Assembly (NCBI GenBank): GCA_903918555.1
Contig: CAIXEV010000413.1
Span: forward strand, 1-8,774
Direction: 5' to 3'
Length of the DNA: 8,774 nucleotides
Source of the DNA: an uncultured bacterium
GTDB lineage: Bacteria > Planctomycetota > Phycisphaerae > Phycisphaerales > SM1A02
Below are positions 1 through 5,140 of the stretch, piece after piece. Made by a program: the position numbers and the translations under genes. How positions within the stretch are numbered: position 1 is the stretch's first letter; each line of letters begins with the position of its first letter. The notes below the pieces were generated by a model. It was not told where the DNA came from. It did not search any database and worked only from the letters and a program-made list of their open reading frames with translations.

Positions 1-1017
1 CCGCCGCTCGGACGCGAATTGCGGATCAGCGTCGACTCGCGCGATGCCAACGGCGTAGCAGCTGCGCAAGAACTCCCAAGCCTCGTTCGCACGGCCGGCA
101 TAGACGAGCTGGAAGAACGGATTCAGCGCCAGCCCGACGACGCGATCGCGGGCAAACTCGTCGATCGGAAGGGACGCGATCTCGGCTCTCGCGGCGTCGA
201 GTTCAGACGGAGTCGGACCCGAGCCAGGAGGCGGGTCTAGAAACGCCAGGCCGCCCGACACGGAGAGCTCGGCGCGCACCCTTGGAAAGGGGCTCCCCGC
301 CCGACTGGCCCAAAGATACATGTATGTCAGGTCGGGCTGGATCCAAATCGACCGATTGTCGGCCTCTGTTGTCTCGAACCACCCGTTCTCGAGCACGGCG
401 ACCGGGAGCAGTCCGCTGCGCCCGGGACCGCCGTCCACGGAGAAGACATAGGTCGTACTGAATCCTGCCGAGCCCCCCGAGTCCGAGCGAATCCACACCG
501 CCTCAACAGGGGAGCCATCAGAGTCGAGATTCAGGCCGCCGGCGCCTGGGTTCAACATGTCCGACTGGTACGCCAAGCGTCCGCCAACCTCAACCTCGAC
601 CCTCGATTCAAACTCGTACGGCCAGAACGGGCGAAGCACACGTATGGTGGCGCCCTTGACTTGTAGAGTCTTTTCAACTTTATATCGAGGCGTTACAAGC
701 TTCATAACCCACATTCTGACATTCGCGCCCACTCCAAATCCCAGTCCGGTCAACGCTATAACGAGTCCGATCAACCCAATTGAGAGGATTCTGCTTGCGT
801 TTTTTACGTCTTTTTGACTCTTGATTGAGGCGCCGCACTCGTTGCAAACCCGTCCGACGAGTCCGTCCAAGCGCTCGAATGGATGTCCGCAACGACGGCA
901 AACCGGACGCGGAAGCACTCGCCTGCGAAGCCCGAACACGGCAAGCCCGAGTCCAACCAGAACCGAAAGCCAGCCAGACCAGACCAGAACGGTTTCGCTC
1001 ACCGACAAGAGAGACAT
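1..1017 (-). CDS. Zinc-ribbon membrane protein of unknown function, C-terminus cut by the window edge
   Basis: The minus-strand frame from the ATG at 1017 stays open for 339 codons to base 1, so the gene continues beyond the window. An in-frame TAG four codons upstream of the ATG fixes the start within a few codons; the ribosome binding site is weak. A first hydrophobic helix (about residues 6-30) is followed by RRR, then a zinc ribbon with Cys pairs at 40/43 and 58/61. A second helix (about 77-97) leads into roughly 240 residues of mostly beta-like, Gly/Ser/Asp-rich sequence. The positive-inside pattern puts the zinc ribbon in the cytoplasm and the C-terminal part outside the membrane. Bases about 660-830 are visibly richer in A and T than the rest of the window. 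I recognise no family. It is divergent from the YceI gene. The protein reading is firm because of the ordered ribbon and helices; the function is unknown. Confidence 0.8.
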   Translation of the reverse strand, partial: MSLLSVSETVLVWSGWLSVLVGLGLAVFGLRRRVLPRPVCRRCGHPFERLDGLVGRVCNECGASIKSQKDVKNASRILSIGLIGLVIALTGLGFGVGANVRMWVMKLVTPRYKVEKTLQVKGATIRVLRPFWPYEFESRVEVEVGGRLAYQSDMLNPGAGGLNLDSDGSPVEAVWIRSDSGGSAGFSTTYVFSVDGGPGRSGLLPVAVLENGWFETTEADNRSIWIQPDLTYMYLWASRAGSPFPRVRAELSVSGGLAFLDPPPGSGPTPSELDAARAEIASLPIDEFARDRVVGLALNPFFQLVYAGRANEAWEFLRSCYAVGIARVDADPQFASERR

Positions 1018-1150
1018 GGACGCACTCTACCGCGTCCGCGAAACAAGGCTGCTCGGATGCGACGGCGGCATCCCAAGAGGCAGCTCGCCCGAACCCCCGT
1101 GCCCAAAATCGGGCGGCGAAGCGCCGTTGCGCCTACCGTCCGCGACCCGT

Positions 1151-1169
1151 TGGTCGGCACCACCGACCA
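1151..1169. promoter_or_regulatory. Perfect 7-bp inverted repeat upstream of the YceI gene (operator or leader hairpin)
   Basis: TGGTCGG (1151-1157) and CCGACCA (1163-1169) are exact reverse complements around the 5-base spacer CACCA. The site lies 25 bases upstream of the chosen YceI start and just before its ribosome binding site. It could be a repressor operator or a hairpin in the mRNA leader. The symmetry is seen directly; the role is inferred. Confidence 0.4.
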
Positions 1170-1183
1170 TGAAGATCGAACTC

Positions 1184-1188
1184 AGGAG
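1184..1188 (+). promoter_or_regulatory. Ribosome binding site that decides the YceI start
   Basis: AGGAG sits upstream of two consecutive ATG codons at 1192 and 1195. The spacer is 3 bases to the first ATG and 6 to the second, so the second is the better start. Confidence 0.65.
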
Positions 1189-1194
1189 TCCATG

Positions 1195-1818
1195 ATGAAC
1201 CGCAAGATCGCTACCGCAATCAGCCTCGTTTCCGTTGTCACCCTCTCCGCCGTCGGCCTCGGTGCCCAGAACGCGCCGCAGGCGAAGCCCGCGGCCGCCT
1301 CCGCTTCCGAGAGCCTCGCCTACAAGATCGACGATGTGCATTCGAGCGCGCTGTTCCGCGTGCATCACCTCGGTGCCGGGCAGTTCTGGGGTCGCTTCAA
1401 CACGATCTCGGGAAGCATGAACTTCAGCGCCGGCGGCGAACCGACGGCCTTCGACATCTCGATCGCGACCGACAGCGTCGACACCGGCGAGCCGAAGCTC
1501 GATGGCCACCTGAAGAGCCCTGACTTCTTCAACTCGAAGGAGTTCCCTGCGATGACCTTCAAGTCGGCGTCGGTCACCAAGAAGGCGGATGGCAACTTCG
1601 AGGTCGCGGGTGACCTCTCGATGCACGGCGTGACCAAGTCGATCACCGCCGCTCTCGAGGTCACCGGCGTCGCCGACATGGGCATGGGCGCCCGCGCGGG
1701 CGTCGAGGCCGTGTTCACGGTCAAGCGCAGCGACTTCGGAATGAAGTACGGACTCGAGAAGGGCACCCTCGGCGACTCGGTTCGCGTTGTGGTCAGCCTC
1801 GAAGGCACCAACCGCTAA
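1195..1818 (+). CDS. YceI-family secreted lipid-binding protein
   Basis: The product is 207 residues. It begins with a Sec signal peptide: MNRK, a hydrophobic core at about 5-23, and probable cleavage after GLGA at residue 24. No lipobox cysteine is present, so the mature protein should be free in the periplasm. The mature part follows the YceI pattern: YKIDDVHSSALFRVHHLG, then G-F and SMNFSAGG, then SPDFFNSKEFPAMTFKS, then GDLSMHGVTKSI, ending in RSDFGMKYG and LGDSVRVVVSLEG. Known members are beta-barrel proteins that bind polyisoprenoid or similar amphiphilic ligands; several are stress- or base-induced. The ligand here cannot be read from sequence. The start is set by AGGAG at 1184-1188, with the alternative ATG at 1192. 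It looks monocistronic, with a terminator-like structure about 150 bases downstream. No gene symbol is given because the family has many paralogues. Confidence 0.93.
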   Translation: MNRKIATAISLVSVVTLSAVGLGAQNAPQAKPAAASASESLAYKIDDVHSSALFRVHHLGAGQFWGRFNTISGSMNFSAGGEPTAFDISIATDSVDTGEPKLDGHLKSPDFFNSKEFPAMTFKSASVTKKADGNFEVAGDLSMHGVTKSITAALEVTGVADMGMGARAGVEAVFTVKRSDFGMKYGLEKGTLGDSVRVVVSLEGTNR

Positions 1819-1862
1819 GGCGCCTGGGATCTCTCTGCCGTCGCCCGAGTGCCGATCGGGCA

Positions 1863-1879
1863 GATCGGAAAATCCGATC
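1863..1879. repeat. Perfect 7-bp inverted repeat downstream of the YceI gene
   Basis: GATCGGA (1863-1869), loop AAA, TCCGATC (1873-1879). It begins 45 bases after the YceI stop. No T tract follows, so it is more likely a 3' mRNA-end stabilising hairpin or a protein-binding site than a complete intrinsic terminator. Confidence 0.4.
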
Positions 1880-1942
1880 GACACTGGAACCGCGACGCGC
1901 GGGTTCCCGAAATGATCGTCGTCACGAAGTTTGACACCCGAT

Positions 1943-1996
1943 GGCTCGCCACGATTCGCACGGCCCCGCGGATCTTGGCGAGCCTCGCGGTTTTTT
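1943..1996 (+). terminator. Likely intrinsic terminator of the YceI transcript
   Basis: CCGCG at 1966-1970 can pair with CGCGG at 1986-1990, immediately followed by six T residues (1991-1996), the layout of a Rho-independent terminator on the plus strand. A competing larger stem pairs GGCTCGCC (1943-1950) with GGCGAGCC (1977-1984) exactly. The two stems share bases, so only one can form at a time. It lies about 150 bases past the YceI stop, a long 3' tail. Confidence 0.55.
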
Positions 1997-2045
1997 CGTG
2001 AGCCCGACACGCCCGGGAGAATCGGGAAATCTCACCAAGGGAATC

Positions 2046-2073
2046 TTGCTTGTCACTTTGCTGTGCCTACGAT
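2046..2073 (+). promoter_or_regulatory. Candidate promoter for the RuvB-like gene
   Basis: TTGCTT (2046-2051) and TACGAT (2068-2073) resemble -35 and -10 boxes with a 16-base spacer. They lie just after the terminator-like site and in the least GC-rich part of the gap. Transcription from here would give a leader of about 185 bases. The boxes match the consensus only in part. Confidence 0.3.
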
Positions 2074-2131
2074 GGCGTTCCGCAGTGAAGTTGATCTTCA
2101 TGCTCGCAGCACAGGTGATTGGATGAAGAAG

Positions 2132-2158
2132 CCGCCGGCCGTTCTTACGGACGGGCGG
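2132..2158 (+). repeat. GC-rich interrupted hairpin in the leader of the RuvB-like gene
   Basis: CCGCC (2132-2136) can pair with GGCGG (2154-2158), and inside it CCGT (2139-2142) with ACGG (2147-2150) around a TCTT tetraloop. No T tract follows. If the promoter at 2046-2073 is real, this structure sits in the untranslated leader. Confidence 0.3.
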
Positions 2159-2203
2159 TGACGCGCGGTCGCACGAGCGCGCAACGTCGAGAAGGTGGGA
2201 AAC

Positions 2204-2235
2204 GGAGTAGGCGAGAGGTGGAGTAGGCGAGAGGC
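2204..2235 (+). repeat. Two-copy 16-bp tandem repeat in the leader
   Basis: GGAGTAGGCGAGAGG occurs at 2204-2218 and again at 2220-2234, with a period of 16 bases (last base T, then C). A further GGAG starts a third, aborted copy at 2236. The purine-rich repeats end about 30 bases before the ATG at 2266, upstream of the true ribosome binding site. Confidence 0.7.
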
Positions 2236-2254
2236 GGAGATACGGCAATCCAAC

Positions 2255-2261
2255 AAGGAGG
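2255..2261 (+). promoter_or_regulatory. Strong ribosome binding site of the RuvB-like gene
   Basis: AAGGAGG is a near-complete anti-16S match, four bases before the ATG at 2266. It is the strongest site in the window and argues that the long low-complexity N-terminus really is translated. Confidence 0.7.
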
Positions 2262-2265
2262 GTCC

Positions 2266-3654
2266 ATGGACAATGGGTCGAATGGGTGGAATGGCGCCGA
2301 CGGAGAAGAGGGGGCGGACAAACTCAACAACCAGGAATGCGGGGATGGACTCGCGCCGATCGCAGGCGGCGGCGGTGTCGCTCCGCGTCCGAACGATCCA
2401 TCGAGGATCGACGCCGACCCGACGACAGGTCTGGAAGGCGATGAACTCGGGGAGATGCACGCGGGGGAGATGCATGCGGGGGACATGCACCTAGGCGACA
2501 TGCTTCCTGGAAACATGCGTCTCGAGAGCCACCCTGCGCTTCCCGAGCCATTGAAGGACGATTCGCGCGAGACACCGCCTGGCGTGGCGCATGATGCGCC
2601 GAAGCCGAACGATGACGCGCCCTCCGGCGGCGGCAGCGTCCCGATCCGTGCGCGGCCTGTGAAGCGCGAGTCACTCGTGAAGTCAGGCGCAGAGCGTCGC
2701 GACGCACCCTTGTTCCAGGTGCACAGCCTGAGCAACTTCCTCAGCACCTCGCGGATTCCGCAGCAGCTCGACACACTTGTCGCGAAGTGTCTCGCGCGGG
2801 ACACGCGGCTCGATCACATCCTGATCCACGGGGCACCCGGGAGCGGCACCGCGCTCCTCGCGGTCGCGCTGATCAACGACTACGCGCCGCGCCGCGTGAT
2901 CGAGATCGATGCAGCGCTCGGATGCGATCCCGAGCTCCTTCGCCGAAGCATCGACGAGGTGGGCGCGCGCGGCGTGCTGTTCATCCGCCACATCGATGCG
3001 CTCGAAGCCGAGTGCGATCAGATGCTGGCGGAAGCGCTCGCGGGCCGACCCGCCCGCGCTCGTCGGCCTCGAGGCTTCGTCGATCCGACCGAGTCCGAGC
3101 TCGACCGCGAGATCTCGGCATCGGCGTCTCCGCGTGGCGAAGCGCGGGAGTCACGGCCAGTGGAGTTCACCCTCGTCGCCACGGCGCACATGATGGCGCA
3201 GGTCGGATACGTCGTCCGCACCCGCGTCGAGCACATGTTCCACCTCCGCGACGATCCGAAGGCGCTGCGGAACGCAGTCCTTCGTTCGCTCCGGCGCCAT
3301 GGCTCGATCGGCGTCGATGCCCCGGCGCTTCCGCAGCTCGAGCGCGTGCTCAGGACGCTCTCGGACTCGGCCGAGCCCATCACGCGCGCGACGCTCCTCC
3401 GAAGCGAGTGCGATGGAGCGCAGCGGATCGATGCCGCCCTCATGCAGTCCATCCTCGAGGAAGACCTCGCGGCACGGCTGCCTGACGAGGCCTACTCATC
3501 GTCGCTGCGTCGGCATCTGGCCGGTCGCAAGATCGAGCAGGTGACTCCCGAAGAGGTCGCGCGCGTCGCCGCCGACACCGGATGGGGGCTCTCCGCCGCG
3601 GAAGGCGCGATCTCGATGATGATCCGCGAGGAATCTCGGAAGCGCCCCGTCTAG
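2266..3654 (+). CDS. Degenerate RuvB-like AAA+ protein with a repeat-bearing disordered N-terminus
   Basis: The product is 462 residues. Residues 1-145 are acidic, Pro/Gly-rich and probably disordered, with five G-[E/D/N]-M-x-x units at 62-86. From about 147 to 400 the layout follows the AAA+ part of RuvB: LDHILIHGAPGSG at about 183-194, GVLFIRHIDAL at 236-246, FTLVATAH at 301-308, VRTRV at 317-321, and a sensor-2-like PITRATLLR at 371-379. The ATPase residues are gone. The Walker A lysine and following Thr/Ser are T195 and A196, and the Walker B Asp-Glu pair is R241-H242. Arginines remain in the arginine-finger region (R318, R320). RuvB's usual C-terminal winged helix is not recognisable; a different tail of about 57 residues ends in RKRPV. 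It is therefore probably a non-catalytic partner or regulator and not the Holliday-junction motor itself. Its function is unknown. It converges on the next gene with a 7-base gap. Confidence 0.85.
   Translation: MDNGSNGWNGADGEEGADKLNNQECGDGLAPIAGGGGVAPRPNDPSRIDADPTTGLEGDELGEMHAGEMHAGDMHLGDMLPGNMRLESHPALPEPLKDDSRETPPGVAHDAPKPNDDAPSGGGSVPIRARPVKRESLVKSGAERRDAPLFQVHSLSNFLSTSRIPQQLDTLVAKCLARDTRLDHILIHGAPGSGTALLAVALINDYAPRRVIEIDAALGCDPELLRRSIDEVGARGVLFIRHIDALEAECDQMLAEALAGRPARARRPRGFVDPTESELDREISASASPRGEARESRPVEFTLVATAHMMAQVGYVVRTRVEHMFHLRDDPKALRNAVLRSLRRHGSIGVDAPALPQLERVLRTLSDSAEPITRATLLRSECDGAQRIDAALMQSILEEDLAARLPDEAYSSSLRRHLAGRKIEQVTPEEVARVAADTGWGLSAAEGAISMMIREESRKRPV
2449..2523 (+). repeat. 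Five 15-bp in-frame repeats coding for G-[E/D/N]-M-x-x
   Basis: Five consecutive 15-base units encode GEMHA, GEMHA, GDMHL, GDMLP and GNMRL (residues 62-86 of the RuvB-like protein). The first two are near-identical in DNA, differing only at a silent third base; later units have drifted. This puts a methionine at every fifth residue (64, 69, 74, 79, 84), with His or Leu beside it. It looks like a tandem expansion in a disordered segment. Confidence 0.8.
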
Positions 3655-3661
3655 CCGATCG

Positions 3662-4369
3662 TCACGGCCATCCGCCGTCTACGCCCTCGGCCGAGAGGTC
3701 GTCCATGCCCGTGGCTTCTTGCCAGCGGGTGGGTTCGTCCTGTTGCTCGACGGCGCACTCCACGATCCAGAGCGCCTCGCCTCGCGCGAACTCCGGCCAT
3801 TCCTCCAGAAGCTTCTCGCAGAAGGTGCGCCGAGTCCTCTCGCGACGCTCCTCGCTGTCGCCGTCGGGCCGGGCGTCGGTGTCTCCGACCGGACTCGAGC
3901 TCGAGCTCGACCTCGTTGGCGGTGTCAGTGCGACCGGGCCTTCCCATCGCCGACCATCGCCTTCAGGCTCAACCTCGCCGCGATGGAGATCCGCCTCGAA
4001 CGGAGGCTCCAACGGAGGTTCTTCGGAGACGAGCGGGCCGAAGCGCGCGTCGACCGCCGCGCGGATCGCCGCGTCGCTCATGCACTGCTGCCATGCGATC
4101 GAGAGCAGGCGCGATTCCGCGTTGTCACGCGATCCGTGCGCGGAGAGATCGACGCCGTAGCGGTGCTGGTACGCCGCGATGTACACAACCGCCGGGGGCG
4201 CGCTCGGCTCGCGATCTCGAGTCGAGATCCGGTCAGCGATCGCGTCGATCATGCCTTCATAGACGCTGAGCGCGCGCGCCTCGTCCTCGGAGTCCAACCG
4301 GCACTTGCGCGCCAGCGCGTCGAACTTCAAGCTTCCCTCGCCGCGATTCGAGTAGATGTCATCCTCCAC
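3662..4369 (-). CDS. Hypothetical protein, convergent with the RuvB-like gene
   Basis: The product is 235 residues from the GTG at 4369. That GTG has AGGCGG six bases upstream; the TTG at 4375, with GAGGG eight bases upstream, is an equal alternative. The frame is open further up to a GTG at 4513, but that stretch reads as low-complexity non-coding sequence. Residues 1 to about 110 look folded and helical (EDEARALSVYEGMIDAIADR, then AVVYIAAYQHRYGVDLS). About 110-175 is acidic and Pro-rich with a run of six serines encoded by alternating TCG/AGC. The C-terminal 60 residues are again helical (RRTFCEKLLEEWPEF), and the protein ends in GGWP. There is no signal peptide or membrane helix, so it is likely cytoplasmic. 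I recognise no family. Its only contextual hint is the tight tail-to-tail packing with the pseudo-AAA+ gene. Confidence 0.65.
   Translation of the reverse strand: MEDDIYSNRGEGSLKFDALARKCRLDSEDEARALSVYEGMIDAIADRISTRDREPSAPPAVVYIAAYQHRYGVDLSAHGSRDNAESRLLSIAWQQCMSDAAIRAAVDARFGPLVSEEPPLEPPFEADLHRGEVEPEGDGRRWEGPVALTPPTRSSSSSSPVGDTDARPDGDSEERRERTRRTFCEKLLEEWPEFARGEALWIVECAVEQQDEPTRWQEATGMDDLSAEGVDGGWP
3664..3678. repeat. Small inverted repeat at the convergent gene ends
   Basis: ACGGC (3664-3668) and GCCGT (3674-3678) flank a CATCC loop, ten bases past the stop of the RuvB-like gene and inside the end of the opposing gene. No T tract is present on either strand. It is a weak candidate for a shared transcript end. 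Confidence 0.25.
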
Positions 4370-4416
4370 GGTCAACCGCCTTTCCCTCGCGTTGCCACCA
4401 ACATGTCTTGCCGTTG

Positions 4417-4433
4417 GGCGCGCCGATCGCGCC
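4417..4433. repeat. Inverted repeat upstream of the hypothetical gene
   Basis: GGCGCG (4417-4422) and CGCGCC (4428-4433) flank the 5-base spacer CCGAT, in the 144-base gap between the zinc-ribbon gene and the start at 4369. A weaker CTGCA/TGCAG pair lies at 4477-4491. Either could be a regulatory site or a leader hairpin. GC-rich DNA makes short matches of this kind common. Confidence 0.3.
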
Positions 4434-4513
4434 GGTTGTGAAACGCTACCGCGGGTTTGGCGGGCCCCCGAAACTTCTGCATGTTTTGCAGGAACAATTT
4501 TCGAGACCGCCAC

Positions 4514-5140
4514 TCACGCATCCGCGCGAGGCGCTCGAAATCCAAGCACCTCCTGAGCGCGACGCGCGAGCGCGTGCCGCTCTTCATCAGTCCCCCGCAG
4601 GTAGATCACCTGCTCGCCTGCGATCCGATGACGCGTGCATGTGCGGGGCCGAAGCACGAGCTGCGTCACGGGTCCGATGATCGACTCCGAGCAGGCGAGT
4701 CGCGCGATGGACTCGACCGGGATCTGACGCGTCCTGCCGCGAGCGATGATGACCACGCCGCCGGGATGAACGACCCACAGCCCCGTCGAGGACGCGGGAG
4801 AGGCCACCCCTCTGCGCTTCGAGCGAACGAACCAGACGGCGAGCGCAAGAAGTGCTGCGAGGACAAGCAGCATCAAGAGGACCTCGAGCGTGAGCATGCT
4901 TTGGCGCATGACCGCTGCGAGGCTCACGACCATCGGGACTCCGAGGAGCGCGACGAGCAGGAGCGTGAAGGAAGCCCGTGTGCCGAAGGGCCGCACGACG
5001 ACTCCCTCGATCGTGAACGCTCCCGAGAAACCAACCGCGCCGCACTCCGGACAGCGGGCGTCTTGCTCGATCCCGATGCGCGAGTACCCGCACGCCGGGC
5101 AAAGAGCGGTCGGGGACTGCGCTTCCACGGAATCACCCAC
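4514..5140 (-). CDS. Zinc-ribbon, two-helix membrane protein of unknown function
   Basis: The product is 208 residues. A short N-terminal zinc ribbon, CPACGY then RCPECG, has Cys pairs at 14/17 and 30/33; this CPxCGY...RCPECG style is common in planctomycete proteins. Two membrane helices follow (about 57-79 and 82-107), then SKRR, which puts both ends in the cytoplasm. The C-terminal 95 residues, starting at LWVVHPGGVVIIARGRTRQI, read as a small beta-rich domain in which the strand pattern recalls bacterial PH-like domains; that resemblance is only suggestive. The start is the GTG at 5140, which overlaps the lgt stop by eight bases in GTGGGTGA. That implies translation coupled to lgt and co-transcription with it. 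A GTG four codons in is possible. A role linked to lipoprotein processing is conceivable from context alone. Confidence 0.75.
   Translation of the reverse strand: MGDSVEAQSPTALCPACGYSRIGIEQDARCPECGAVGFSGAFTIEGVVVRPFGTRASFTLLLVALLGVPMVVSLAAVMRQSMLTLEVLLMLLVLAALLALAVWFVRSKRRGVASPASSTGLWVVHPGGVVIIARGRTRQIPVESIARLACSESIIGPVTQLVLRPRTCTRHRIAGEQVIYLRGTDEERHALARRAQEVLGFRAPRADA

Larger units (their letters stand above)
1018..1194. other. Divergent intergenic region between the zinc-ribbon gene and the YceI gene
   Basis: These 177 bases separate two genes reading away from each other, so promoters for both should lie here. I cannot pick out a convincing -35/-10 pair in either direction. The one clear structure is the inverted repeat at 1151-1169, listed separately. 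Confidence 0.5.
1819..2265. other. 447-base non-coding stretch between the YceI gene and the RuvB-like gene
   Basis: I see no credible gene here on either strand; the open frames are short, lack ribosome binding sites and resemble nothing. In order it holds a GATCGGA/TCCGATC hairpin (1863-1879), a T6-ended terminator-like hairpin (1966-1996), a candidate promoter (2046-2073), a GC-rich stem (2132-2158) and a 16-bp tandem duplication (2204-2235). The strong ribosome binding site of the next gene follows. Confidence 0.6.

Noticed and set aside
883..1194. Upstream extension of the YceI frame to 883
   Set aside because: It would overlap the divergent zinc-ribbon gene and would bury a good signal peptide behind 104 residues of basic low-complexity sequence.
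1931..1936. A perfect TTGACA hexamer, as for a -35 box
   Set aside because: No acceptable -10 box lies 15-19 bases downstream, and the site runs straight into the terminator-like stem.
1027..2010. A 327-codon minus-strand frame opposite the YceI gene
   Set aside because: The plus strand carries the signal peptide and YceI motifs; the antisense product is charged low-complexity sequence.
2072..2161. A 29-codon frame from the ATG at 2072 ending at 2161
   Set aside because: It has no ribosome binding site, overlaps the candidate -10 box and the GC-rich hairpin, and has no recognisable content.
4370..4513. Upstream extension of the 3662-4369 gene to a GTG at 4513
   Set aside because: The added 48 residues look non-coding, contain the 4417-4433 inverted repeat, and bypass good ribosome binding sites at the TTG at 4375 or the GTG at 4369.
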